DNA from: Ischnura elegans | Taxonomy: Eukaryota; Arthropoda; Insecta; Odonata; Coenagrionidae | DNA: 64,000 bases | Direction of reading: 5' to 3' | NCBI RefSeq assembly: GCF_921293095.1 | Contig: NC_060259.1 | Coordinates: forward strand, 23,381,812-23,445,811 | Shown: in pieces, positions 1 through 10,124 of the stretch | Layout of the letters: each line of letters begins with the position of its first letter | Position numbering within the stretch: position 1 is the first letter of the stretch | Translations under genes and position numbers: made by a program | Notes under the pieces: model-generated | Told to the model about the DNA's origin: nothing | The model's database searches: none | What the model saw: the letters and a program-made list of their open reading frames with translations, nothing else

Positions 1-255
1 CTGACGAGCGCGATATAGCACCTTTCTCTAACTTTCTCATCCGAAAATCCTCCCTAAATACATTTGACGAATCCTAATCTCTTTAGGGCTATGATGCGAA
101 CATTTAAATGTGTTCACCACGAGAGGTTCGAGGTTATCGTAACTCCCAGGTACTTCACTTCGTCTATTGCCTTTCTTTAACACCATCCACAGCTTAAACA
201 TGGTTATAGTGGGACGAACTCTGCAAAACATGTACCGTCGTGCATTTGCTCAGAT

Positions 256-300
256 TAAGTTCGAGTCCCCACTCTTGGCTCCACAAATGAACGTTGTTTA
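256..300. repeat. Short direct duplicate inside LINE fragment (copy 1)
   Basis: About 45 bp that recur with a few mismatches and an indel at 559-602; both read GAGTCCCCACTCTTG. The second copy sits upstream of the reverse transcriptase motifs, where it does not belong in the protein order. This points to a local rearrangement of the LINE copy, either template switching during insertion or a later recombination. Confidence 0.8.
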
Positions 301-558
301 AGTCCGATGATAGAATTTCGTAGTCAGAGTGATCACTAATTTCGTGATAGATGACAGCGTCGTCAGCAAATAAACGTATTTTACTGCTTATGCGGGAGCA
401 GAGATCATTGATGCATATAATGAACAAAAGGGGGCCGATTACGCTTCCTTGTGGAACGCCTGATGTAACTTTTGCTACATCAGAGTCAACTTCGTCGAGA
501 ACTACTTGTCGTTTACGATCTCTGAGAAGTCGCGTATCCAGTTTACCACTGTTATTAA

Positions 559-602
559 TAAGTTTGAGTCCCCACTCTTGACTCCACAGATGACGTTGGT
601 TA
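559..602. repeat. Short direct duplicate inside LINE fragment (copy 2)
   Basis: Partner of the copy at 256-300. It marks the upstream edge of the recognisable LINE fragment. Confidence 0.75.
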
Positions 603-607
603 CCCAA

Positions 608-988
608 TCACCTGATATTGCTTAATTTCAATGTCAATTATCATAAGGAATTCAATAAAAAGTTATCATATTCCGAAATTGAATTTTCAATATTGCCCAG
701 GCCTGAGGAGAGGAAGAATGCCCTACACTCCACTTGGAATGATGCTGTGTCCTTCACAGTAGGTACTCAGACAATTTCAATTTTTTTAAATGTGGCTTCA
801 GCATAGTTTAATTGAAAAAATATCGAATGCTTTCCCGGCGTATGCTGGTAATGAAGGATGCTCGGGTTCTCCATTCTCCACAGGGTAGTCTCCTGCATGG
901 TTTTCGGCAGCCATGACTCATACCCTGAAACGTCGGCAGCAATGGAGGAGATTACCCGGTGAAAAACCCGAGCAGCTTTCACTACTAG
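608..988. other. Unassigned non-coding stretch left of the foldback element
   Basis: No gene recognised. The stretch is continuous with 3979-4106 once the foldback element is removed, because the 9-bp duplicated target GCTTCAACC lies at both junctions. It may be an older repeat: 820-985 is more GC-rich than its surroundings. Confidence 0.5.
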
Positions 989-997
989 GCTTCAACC

Positions 998-3969
998 CAA
1001 GGTTCTTAAAGTAAAGGTTGCCTCATTCGCGACTCGGGCTCCCATTGGCTTGACGTCACGGTAGACCCAACTTCCAGCGCCATTTCAAATTCTAGCCTTT
1101 CCGCGGGCCTAACTGCTTACCGCAGCGAGTTCTTGAATTTACCCTCTATCGAACACTATTAGCCGAATTTTAAATTGAAGGCCGATTTATGAAAATAATG
1201 ATGATAAGATTTAAAAAAAGATAAATTCGTGTATTCAGACGCCATAATTTCCTGATGAAGTGATGAAATGGGAAGGTGTGCGAGTTGATTCCGTGTCCAC
1301 ACTTCCTTCCTGTAACTCTCAAAACACTGTTTTCCTTGCTACTTCCGCAATATAATTTAAACTTAGATTAATATGGCTGGGAGGAAAATACGCAAAAACC
1401 AAATTAGTTGCTTCAAAAAATTACAGTTCTGCAACTTTTTAAATAGAAATTATGCTCGTTTTCATTCTTCGCCGGGCTTTGAAAATACAGACTGTCCCAA
1501 GGGTCGTGTGTCATTTTTGACCTGTAAATTTAGTAACTTTGCATGGAGCAATGTTCATTAAAATTAGCATATGTACTTATGGGAAAAAGTCCTAAGTTTT
1601 GTTGAGTGTAAAAAAGTTTTTACAATTTTGACCTTTTGACCTCACAATGTGGGTCCAAACCAAAAATTTCAATTTGCCTTATGGGGTTTCAATGTTTAAA
1701 AAATCGAGATAGAAAAAAGTCTGAATTTCATTGACCAAGATGACTATTCTTAGGTTTTCGGACACGAGAAACCCGAAAATAATACTTTTATTCACAAAAA
1801 TTCAACTGTTGACCCAGTAAGGTCACCGTCAAGGTCACAAAGGTGGCAAAAAGAATAGTATACCAACAAAGGTGTCGATCCATGGGTTTTATAGGGTGCC
1901 CAAGTCATTGGTAAAGTCCAAAAACCCTTATTATTCACTAATTGACCTCCGAGGGTCACAATGGGGGTCAAAGGTCATAGAGTTAAACGTCGGGCCATCA
2001 TGACAACCAACGTGTCAAACCATGGGTTTTGAAGGGTGCCAAAGTCGGTTAGGCAGTTCATAGATCCGTAGTGTTGATTTTTAGACCTCCGAGGGTCACA
2101 ATGGGGGTCAAAGGTCATAGGGTTAAACCTCGGGCAATCATGACAACCAACGTGTCAAGCGATAGGTTTTGGAGGGTGCCAAAGTCGGTTAGGCAGTTCA
2201 TAGATCCGTATTGTTGATTTTTTGACCTCCGAAATTCATAATGGGGTCAAAGGTCTTAGAGTTAAACCATAGAGTAAGAAAGTATGCAACGCGCTTACCA
2301 TCCCTTCCTTCCGAATTTTTTCCATTTCCTCGCAGTCTTTTCCAACAGGCCCCCCGTGCTCTCTTACTTTAACGCCGCAGTTGATTATTTATTTCTCTAA
2401 ATATTCTTTTGATTTGTCGCCCAAAGTGTAAGACAAAACTCCGTTTAAAAAGATATTGGCTATGTCCAAAACCTTAAGGTAAAAAATAAAAGCAATGAAT
2501 GAATCCAGCTTTTATTTTGATTGTATCAAGCAATCTGATAAAAATTTGACGATTTTAGAGAAATATCTTAAAACGACAACATTAATAGGATTATAAACTG
2601 AAATGTGAACATGGAGTTTTCATTGTGCTAGTCAACCATCCAATTGTAGATATGGTTTCGATTGCCATGCTCTTCTTCTTTTGAAGCTCCTGCAACATTA
2701 CACTTTCTAGGTCTTCCAGTTTAGAATTTTTAAATTCGTTATAACGCACACCTGGAATTTTCTAGTACACGCTGCGCGGACAATAGTGTCGACACAGAGT
2801 CGGGAAAAAGGATGTCTAGGGAAATAAATAATCAACAACGGCTCGAAACTAAGAGGGCGGGGGAGGCTTGTCGGAAAAGACAGTCGATATGTGTACTACC
2901 ACCACTCACTTGGTCACCCTTCTAAACCTTTGGCTGGGGACATTAGTTTTCCTATTACTCCAAAACATACCTCTATGACCTTTGACCCCCATTATGACCC
3001 TCGGTGGTAAAAAATACACAATATGGATCTACGAACAGCAAAACTGACTTGGGCACACTTTAAAACCCATGGTTCCACACTTATGCTGTCATATTGGCCC
3101 GAGGTTTAACTCTATGACCTTTGACCCCCATTGTGACCCTCAACAGCAAAATTCTATGAGCGGATCTATGAACTGCCTAACCGACTTTGGCACCCTCCAA
3201 AACCTATCGTTTGACACGTTGGTTGTCATGATTGCCCGAGGTTTAACCCTATGACCTTTGACCCCCATTGTGACCCTCAGAGGTCAAAAAATCCACACTA
3301 CGGATCTATGAACTGCCTAACCGACTTTGGCACCCTCCAAAACCTATCGCTTGACACGTTGGTTGTCATGATTGCCCGAGGTTTAACCCTATGACTAAGC
3401 TATATGCAAATGCATGCAAAGTTACTAAATTTACAGGTCAAAAATGACACACGACCCTTGGGACAGTCTGTATTTTCAAAGCCCGGCGAAGAATGAAAAC
3501 GAGCATAATTTCTATTTAAAAAGTTGCAGAACTGTAATTTTTTGAAGCAACTAATTTGGTTTTTGCGTATTTTCCTCCCAGCCATATTAATCTAAGTTTA
3601 AATTATATTGCGGAAGTAGCAAGGAAAACAGTGTTTTGAGAGTTACAGGAAGGAAGTGTGGACACGGAATCAACTCGCACACCTTCCCATTTCATCACTT
3701 CATCAGGAAATTATGGCGTCTGAATACACGAATTTATCTTTTTTTAAATCTTATCATCATTATTTTCATAAATCGGCCTTCAATTTAAAATTCGGCTAAT
3801 AGTGTTCGATAGAGGGTAAATTCAAGAACTCGCTGCGGTAAGCAGTTAGGCCCGCGGAAAGGCTAGAATTTGAAATGGCGCTGGAAGTTGGGTCTACCGT
3901 GACGTAACGGGACTTCTGCTGGCGCATGCGCAGTTACGAATGAGGCAACCTTACCGTCTAAGAACCTTG
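998..3969. mobile_element. Foldback-type DNA transposon with about 550-bp inverted arms
   Basis: A 2.97-kb element with long terminal inverted repeats. The left arm 998-1545 and right arm 3413-3969 are near-identical reverse complements (for example ATGGCTGGGAGGAAAATACG near 1372 and its complement near 3590). Both ends start CAAGGTTCTTA, and the 9-bp target GCTTCAACC is present at 989-997 and 3970-3978. Inside the arms lie diverged 130-150-bp repeats, three per side in mirrored orientation (about 1940-2250 and 2960-3400), around a unique core of about 2290-2900. No transposase was seen, so it is non-autonomous. A 9-bp TSD and long subrepeated arms fit Foldback or Mutator-like families. The arms differ mainly near their tips (about 1025-1065 against 3905-3940). 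Confidence 0.9.
1940..3270. promoter_or_regulatory. Mirrored set of DR1-like nuclear-receptor motifs
   Basis: The sub-repeats of the foldback element carry GGGTCAAAGGTCA, a direct repeat of AGGTCA-type half-sites with one spacer base (DR1). Perfect plus-strand copies lie at 1965-1977 and 2105-2117, with a variant at 2244-2256. Perfect minus-strand copies lie at 2976-2988, 3115-3127 and 3252-3264. DR1 is the class of site bound by HNF4/RXR(USP)-type receptors. Whether it is occupied here is inference only; the motif could be an accident amplified with the repeat. Confidence 0.45.
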
Positions 3970-4114
3970 GCTTCAACCATTCGACCTAAAAGTTGGTCTC
4001 GTCATTCATTCTGCAGCAACGCTGATAATGGTATTCCGCACTGCATTCATGTTCAGGATGATAATGAGAGTTTGCGTGAAGGTATCGGTTGGTGCTAGAG
4101 CGCTTTCCGCACGC

Positions 4115-5634
4115 CAGAGCCGGCCTTAGGGCGGGGCGACCGGGGCGAATGCCCCGGGCCCCGCGCTTTGGGGGGCCCCGCGTTCGTGAAAAAAAATTAA
4201 AATATACGATAGTTTGAAAACGCAATTTCAACTATTACTGTATTGTTAAGTCCGTGCAAGACAAAAAATAATATTATGAAAAAGGAATAATAATGCAGTA
4301 ATTTAAAGTAAAAAGCGCGCTTTTTATGTTTATCTTACGTTATAATTTTATGAATTAATATAATTATAAATTTAATTTGTATTGGATTGGAGCACAATGC
4401 TTGGAATCCTAAAGGAAATTGGGGATCTTTATAATGACAGAAGAATCATCCACAGTTTATACAAAAACCAAGTAGCCGTGATAAAATCAGGGCCCAGCTG
4501 TGAAGAAGCAAGAATTAAGAAAGGAGTGCGACAAGGCTGTACATTGTCACCCGTAATTTTCAACGTTTACATTGAAAAAGCCATTAATGAAATCAAAGAA
4601 AAGGCATTGGGAGTGAATATCCATGGAGAAAAAATAAGCATGCTAAGATTTGCCGATGACATAGCCGTTATAGCAGAAACAGAGAAGGATTTGAAAAATA
4701 TTCTGATTAATATGGGTAGGGTAATGAGTAGATATCAACTGAAAATAAGCACGAAGAAAACCAAGATCTTAGTATGCAGCAGAAGAGAAGAAGTCAAGAC
4801 CAACATTAAAATAGGGAGGCAAAAACTGATAGAAGTGGATGAATTCTGTTATTTGGGAAGCAAGATAACTAGTGACGGGAGAAGCAAGAAAGAAATTATC
4901 AGCAGAATAGCCCAGGCGAAGAGAGCATTCCACCAAAAGAGAGACATGCTTACAGCGGGAAACTTAAATATGGATGTAAAGAAACAATTTATAAGAACCT
5001 ACATCTGGAGTATGCTCCTATACGGAAGTGAGGCATGGACAATGACCGCAGCGGAGAAAGCAAGGATAGAGGCCTTTGAAATGTGGTGCTACAGAAGAAT
5101 GATGAAAATCAAATGGATCGACCGAGTCAGTAACGAGGAAGTCCTGAGAAGGGTAGGAGAGAAGAGAAGCCTCATGAAAACCTTAATAAGAAGACGGAAC
5201 AACCTTATAGGCCATATCTTGAGACATGATGGCCTGATGAAGACAATCGTCGAAGGAAAGGTGGAAGGCAAGAATGGAAAAGGAAGACCTCGAACAAAAT
5301 ATATGGAACAAGTAAAGAGAGATGTGAAAGAGAAGAAATACGTAGGAGTGAAAAGATTAGCTGATAGGAGAACTGAGTGGAGAGCTGCGTCAAACCAATC
5401 CTAGGATTGTTGACCAGTGATGATGATATACTATATTGAACTCAAAGGCGTGATGGTATCATAGCGGCGTAATTACGAAGTCTGAATTTGGGAGGGGAAC
5501 ACATACTTAGCCAGAGAGTGGTAGGGATTCAAAATGCTCGAGTTTGTAGATGGGGTATAGAGTTTAATATTTTAAGTGAAGGGCCCCGCACTGAAGGTTC
5601 GCCCCTAGCCCCGCACCTGCTAGCGCCGTCACTG
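4115..5634. mobile_element. hAT-like element, split by a LINE
   Basis: The ends are CAGAGCCGGCCTTAGG (left) and, read inward from the right, CAGTGACGGCGCTAGC. They are flanked by a perfect 8-bp duplication CCGCACGC at 4107-4114 and 5635-5642. The GC-rich ends (GGGGCGACCGGGGCGAATG; CCCCTAGCCCCGCACC) contrast with the AT-rich surroundings. The interior is largely replaced by a 5'-truncated LINE (about 4380-5430). It is non-autonomous, with no hAT transposase remnant. The 8-bp TSD and CAGNG start support hAT. Confidence 0.8.
4382..5404 (+). CDS. LINE reverse transcriptase, 5'-truncated but open
   Basis: An uninterrupted 340-codon frame encoding the C-terminal half of a non-LTR retrotransposon polymerase. 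Residues 48-57 are GVRQGCTLSP, and residues 90-93 are FADD with the catalytic aspartates. These are followed by YLGSKIT (thumb/palm E motif), a YGSEAW motif, and a long basic tail ending near KRLADRRTEWRAASNQS. Upstream palm motif A and the endonuclease are missing, and the frame starts at DWSTMLGIL, so the insertion is 5' truncated. It resembles the RTE-related 'endonuclease-reverse transcriptase' group common in arthropods; the clade is uncertain. The 3' end is near 5430 (CCAGTGATGATGATATA). The lack of stops suggests a fairly recent insertion into the hAT-like element at 4115-5634. Confidence 0.88.
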   Translation: MDWSTMLGILKEIGDLYNDRRIIHSLYKNQVAVIKSGPSCEEARIKKGVRQGCTLSPVIFNVYIEKAINEIKEKALGVNIHGEKISMLRFADDIAVIAETEKDLKNILINMGRVMSRYQLKISTKKTKILVCSRREEVKTNIKIGRQKLIEVDEFCYLGSKITSDGRSKKEIISRIAQAKRAFHQKRDMLTAGNLNMDVKKQFIRTYIWSMLLYGSEAWTMTAAEKARIEAFEMWCYRRMMKIKWIDRVSNEEVLRRVGEKRSLMKTLIRRRNNLIGHILRHDGLMKTIVEGKVEGKNGKGRPRTKYMEQVKRDVKEKKYVGVKRLADRRTEWRAASNQS

Positions 5635-5642
5635 CCGCACGC

Positions 5643-5925
5643 GACATGGTTCTGAGTTTCATTATCATAAGTATCGTCGATGTACCTTACCATATTTCTG
5701 TGTCGTGAAGCTAAAGTACTAAATGCGTTCTATGCCTTACTCTAAAACTATGAGTTAAAGTAAGCCAAAAATCGGTGCTCTACGACAGTCATGAGAATAA
5801 GTACATGAAAATATAATTAAAAACACTTTTCTGGCAAAGTAAAGAAATTTGTAGTGCGCGGAAATCGTTCAGATTTATTTCACTTAAAGCTGTTTTGCGG
5901 TGTTTCCTTTGCGTAATTATTAATT
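5643..5925. other. Non-coding stretch
   Basis: AT-rich sequence right of the hAT-like element. No feature recognised. Confidence 0.4.
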
Positions 5926-6470
5926 CACGAGCAAATTTAAATGAAAATCTGAGATTTTTGAAGGGCTAATCGTTTAATTATGGTGGAATCACCAGTAAAG
6001 GATTTCGTAGCGGATGGAACGCGGTCTACTTTTAGCCAAAGATAGACGTATAACGCTGTATGAGACAAGAAGCTAACAAAACGAAAATAGCATCGCCGGC
6101 AGCTACAGAAAAGTTGTAAGCTCAAAGGACCTTCGCATTTACAGGCTTATTTTTTCAGCGCAAAAGAGAGGAACACGGCCCCCATAAGTAAATACTACTT
6201 ACCGGGAACTGGCTGGCCACCATCTAGTTATCACATATCAACTCAGACTAAGACCCCTTTTCAAGAGATCCGTATCAAATTTATCGAGAGTATCAAATTT
6301 CTCCTCGGAGTTCTCGCGGGCGAAGTTGGGAGAGGAGTCACTTTTTGTCCCCCCCCCCCTTTCACTCCCTCAAGGCGCTTCGGCTTCTGTCTCCACGCCC
6401 TGGCGTTGCGACTAGAGGGTCTCGTGATCCGTCAATTTGGGAAATTCAAACTCTAGGGCACCCCCTTAAT
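5926..6470. repeat. Diverged tandem duplicate, copy 1
   Basis: A unit of about 545 bp beginning GAGCAAATTTAAATGAAAAT, repeated with substitutions and indels at 6471-7021. Shared landmarks are CTGAGATT...GAAGGGCTAATCGTTTAATTATGG at the start, TTTTTTCAGCGCA in the middle, TCACATATCA...AAGTTGGGAG and a homopolymeric C run near the end. The tRNA-like part is degenerate in this copy. Confidence 0.8.
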
Positions 6471-7021
6471 ACACGGGCAAATTTCGATGAAAATCTGAGA
6501 TTAGTGAAGGGCTAATCGTTTAATTATGGCCATTTTGTATTGAGTATTCAAAAAGTTAAACAATTATTTACACGAACAACCAACCCCTGGATAAGGGAAG
6601 CCTACCCAGGCGGGACTCGAACCCGCGATTTCTTGTTTGGAAGGTATGTTGACGACATGCCTGTTTACGTAATGAAGCTATCATCGCCAACAATTTCGGA
6701 AAAGGTGTAAACTCAAAAGGACCTCCGCATACACAGGCATATTTTTTCAGCGCATGAGAGAGGAACCAGAAGTTGGCTTTTACTATTTTTAATTGACTCG
6801 CCGCCACTTAGGCGTCACATATCACCTCCGACTGCGACCCTTGTTCCAACGACCCGTATCAAGTTTATCCTGAGTATCAAATATCTCCTAGGAGTCCTCG
6901 CGGGTGAAGTTGGGAGGGGAGTTGCCCTCCCCCCCCCCCTTTCTCTCCCTCGCGGCGCTGCGGCCAGAGGCCTTCGTGAGCCGTTAAAATGGGAAATTCA
7001 AACGCTAGGGCGTCCCCTTAA
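6471..7021. repeat. Diverged tandem duplicate, copy 2
   Basis: Second unit of the tandem pair, starting GGGCAAATTTCGATGAAAAT and ending near GGGCGTCCCCTTAAC. It retains a tRNA-derived SINE head on the minus strand (about 6598-6695). The divergence from copy 1 suggests an old duplication, or two insertions of one SINE-containing repeat in the same orientation. Confidence 0.75.
6598..6695 (-). repeat. tRNA-derived SINE head
   Basis: Read on the minus strand, this segment carries a perfect RNA polymerase III B box GGTTCGAGTCC inside the palindromic arm TCGCGGGTTCGAGTCCCGCC (T-arm-like). An A-box-like TAGCTTCATTACG lies about 50 bases upstream, followed by an anticodon-arm-like stretch CAGGCATGTCGTCAACATACC. 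The tRNA acceptor stem is not conserved, so this is a SINE relic and not a tRNA gene. Confidence 0.65.
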
Positions 7022-7114
7022 CGGGGCAACCACCTTTCGCCTTAAGCCAAAAATTTGTAAGTTTCCGATGGCGGACTTATAAAATTTTGCGACCCAATGA
7101 ACGATGCGTGGCGA

Positions 7115-7388
7115 CAGTGGCAAAGCCAGTAACTTCGTTCGGGGAGGTGGGGGGGGCTCCAAAACCAGGGGGGGAAATTTTTGAAAAACCGGGCACTACG
7201 TAATGAGTTTTAAACTGATTTCAACACTTTTCATAATCGAAAAAAAAAAATTTGTTAAAGAAACATTTTGCAAGTTCATGATTCCTCAATATTTTGTTTT
7301 CTTTTATGAAGGACAATGATTGTGTTTTTTATATTTCGGGGGGCGTCAGGACCCCCCATACCCCTACTGCCTAGCGACTTTGCCAACT
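7115..7388. mobile_element. Possible short TIR element with G/C-homopolymer ends
   Basis: The left end GTGGCAAAGCCAGTAACTTC and the right end, read inward, GTTGGCAAAGTCGCTAGGCA are inverted. G runs follow on the left and C runs precede the right end, as in the clearer TIR elements of this window. No convincing TSD was found, so the boundaries are tentative. Confidence 0.45.
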
Positions 7389-7399
7389 ATATCTGTATA

Positions 7400-9071
7400 T
7401 TGTCTATTTTCATCTATTGTCAAGATGTGCAGTTGACGAAGGGCAATTTTGGATGCATCTCCGAAAGTGTCTTTTAAAATGCGATTCATGAGCTATGGAA
7501 GCGATTCGACATTTGATAAAGGGATAATTTTTTTGGTTATAAGAATGCTTATTACCATGCTCTCATGCAACCATTACGAGGAACTATTGAGCAAACAAAT
7601 TGTAGACTGCATCAGTTGTGGACAGTGAATCTTACTGCAAAAGATGTACTGGCAACTCCTGATTCCAAGACAAGAAGAGGAAAAGATCATGCCACATTGC
7701 AATATCGGAAAGAGCATGCAATATTTCATCATCAATGCTTTTTAATCTTAACCCTTTTGTGCTGGCATAGATAGGCAAAGATATAGCTGGCATCAATTTT
7801 TCAACGCACACAACCGGATGCCAGCTATAGCTGGCATGTGGAATGGAAGTGACCAGTGAGTGTCACCAGCAAGTGTCATAGATGCATTCAGACCCTGCAA
7901 GAGACCCAAGTTAGCAAGACCTTAGGGCCAATCCTCAGAAATTAAGCCTGACCCTCATTTAAGATCCTCCTCGCTGCAGGAATGTGTTGTGAAGTTGTTA
8001 TACTGTCAATGATTTTTGCCAGTAGCATTTTGTTGCACAATCCAACTTTTTGTACTTTGAAATGAATTCTTTATTTCTTTCAGTGTGTAAGCGTTTGTTA
8101 AACAAAATTATAGCATTACCATTCACAGACTTATGGATTAAGAGTCTTAGTACCTTGTGTTCACTAACTTGGTCATTGTCATTGCTAGAAATACATTTAA
8201 AAATCCACAATGTTTAAAACAATTTTAGTTATTCTTATAGAAGAGTAAATTAATGAAACTCAAAAGCAATATTGAATTTTTTAAATATGTACTGGCAACA
8301 CAATAAGTTGACAGAGGACACATGCTAAGATAGGGTTAGAGGGTCGAGTACAGTGGCCAGGGTAAGGGGTGGTTGAGTTGGGTCCCAAATCGAAGGGACG
8401 AGAATACTAGGGTAACTCATCCCCAAAAAAGCTCCTTACAGAGAAGTTAAAAATATTCTTAGGCTAATCATAGCACCGAAAACGTTTTCCTTCTGTAGGC
8501 ACCAGCAGGAAAAAGTTGCAATTGTAAAAGCTGCAGTAAAGGATGGATAAAATGGTAGAGGCTACAATAGACAAGCAAGGAGCAATTAGAGGACTTAAAA
8601 GTACAATACTTTCACTAATTCCAAGCCAACAACATCAATACCAATGGTCATCTACATAAGGACAAAGCAGATAAAATAACAAGTTTGTTTTACGTATTTC
8701 AAAGAAGTGCCACCATCAATGGATGGTTGAATAGATTACCAAGTCAAAGAAGCATTTTTATGCCAACAGATAACAGGTGAATCCCAAGTTGTACATCAAC
8801 TATGTACTCCATAAAAATTGGATCAATTCACAGAAACATGTAGAATACACACCCAGACACGTCCGCATTATCTCACAGCCCTTCCAAAATTTTTATTTGG
8901 TACAACCTTGCATAAAATCTCCAAATAATTTTCTAGCCAAAGCAATGTGAATGACAAAAAATAAAACTTATTCATCACTGACATCACTGGTAGAGTTCAG
9001 CCCCCAAAAAACGTTTTGTTCATAGCCACAGCTAACCTTGCTACTCTGTAGGAAAGATGAAAAAGATTAGC
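7400..9071. other. Non-coding stretch with a 20-bp palindrome
   Basis: No coding exon or repeat family recognised over 1.6 kb. The only local structure seen is the perfect palindrome at 7818-7837 and a related half-site (TAGCTGGCAT) about 40 bases before it. Confidence 0.4.
7818..7837. repeat. Perfect 20-bp palindrome
   Basis: ATGCCAGCTATAGCTGGCAT is its own reverse complement. A direct half copy (ATAGCTGGCATC) lies just upstream, near 7782. It may be a dimeric protein site or a decayed repeat end. No function can be assigned from sequence. Confidence 0.6.
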
Positions 9072-9253
9072 ATGCAAGTGGAACTAGGGGTACAAAGAAA
9101 ACAGCTGAAGAGTCTAATATGTATGACTCAAGAATGAGGAAATCTTAATCTTGAAGAAGGTTCAAAACTGCCTTGAAGCATCGGAGATGTTGATAGTTGA
9201 TATGACGGAAGATAAAGAAAGAAGTAAGGGCTTGAAGTATTGTGAACTAGGTA
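9072..9253. repeat. Long direct repeat flanking a LINE fragment (left)
   Basis: 182 bp, ATGCAAGTGGAACTA... to ...GTGAACTAGGTA, nearly identical to 10125-10298. The main difference is a 7-8 base block (GGGGTAC region) present only in this copy. The LINE fragment lies exactly between the two copies. Confidence 0.9.
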
Positions 9254-10124
9254 TCTATGTCTCCGGAAGAAGGTGTGGACTTTCTTTACTCAATCCTTGA
9301 GAGTGGGGTCAAAGATTTTGTGCCCATTGTGAAACCTAAGTCAAAAAAATTCCCCTCTTGGTTCAAAGCAGATACCATTCGCTCACTTGGAAACAAGAAT
9401 CGTGCTTGGTATCTTTATAAATCTTTCCCGAACGAGGAAACTCGAACTACATTCACTAACCTTCGTCGCTGTTCCAAAACGCTAATTCGCTGTGATCACA
9501 AGGAGTATGTTCAGGGCATGTGTTCATCCATTTCCTCCAACCCAAGAAAATTCTGGTCCTTTGTGAATAGTCGCCGAAAGTCTCCACGCATCCCCCTTCA
9601 CGTGACCTATAACAATCTCGAGGCTGTGGGTCCAGATAGACCAAACTTATTCAATCAATTCTTTACTGATTGCTTAGCTCCTTCATCTACTCTCTCTAAT
9701 AAAATTGATAACATCCCCACGCCAATTCGTGGCCATTGTCTATCTAACGTTATCACAGATCCCAAAGAAGTATTTGAGTATCTCTCCAAAATCCCTCTCC
9801 ATCGTGCCCCTCGTCCTGATGGTTTGAGCCCCAAACTAATTAGACATTGCGCATCCTCCCTCTCTCTTCCATTGAGCCTCCTACTGAACCGTTGCTTTTC
9901 CCTCGGCACCTTCCCCTCCCAATGAAAAATTGCCAACATCATTCCCATACATAAAAATGGCCCTAAAGATGAAGTCTCAAACTACCGCCCAATATTGATA
10001 CTTCCGATGCTATCTTCAGTTTGTGAAAGGATTATTCTCAACAGGCTCTACTACTTCACTTCTCCTTTTTTATCAAATAATCAGCATGGTTTCCTTCCGG
10101 GACGCTCCTGCCTGACCAAATTGG
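9254..10124 (+). pseudogene. LINE fragment, endonuclease-RT linker and RT N-terminus
   Basis: The open frame 9257-9925 encodes the linker between the endonuclease and reverse transcriptase, with KFWSFVNSRRKSPRIP and HRAPRPDGLSPKLIRH. It is then interrupted by a TGA and continues in the same frame as IPIHKNGPKDEVSNYRPI and GFLPGRSCLTKL up to about 10120. Both ends are missing: no apurinic endonuclease domain and no palm DD. The family looks the same as, or close to, the minus-strand LINE at 13795-22061 (FLPGGTCLTNL). The segment is bounded by 174-182-bp direct repeats. Confidence 0.85.

Larger units (their letters stand above)
1..607 (-). pseudogene. LINE reverse transcriptase fragment, rearranged
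   Basis: Minus-strand remnant of a CR1/Jockey-group non-LTR reverse transcriptase that runs off the left edge. In the 607-194 frame the palm motifs are visible: GVPQGSVIGPLLF, then FADDAVIY with the catalytic DD pair, then a WSQEWGLELNLSKC stretch. Below about 195 the homology continues in another frame (KYLGVTITSNLSW near 150) and then LKRLGFVKCI...KVRERCYIALV toward position 1, interrupted by stops. The fragment is therefore frameshifted and dead. The first 15 residues of the open frame duplicate the WSQEWGL segment found again after the DD motif, so the piece has been internally rearranged. The family assignment is from motif recognition; the clade is uncertain. Confidence 0.85.

Noticed and set aside
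1373-3585. Two nearly identical open frames (MAGRKIRKNQISCFKKL...) at 1373-1561 (+) and 3400-3585 (-)
   Set aside because: They are the same sequence in the two inverted arms of the foldback element, not two genes. No domain, start context or splice signals support coding.
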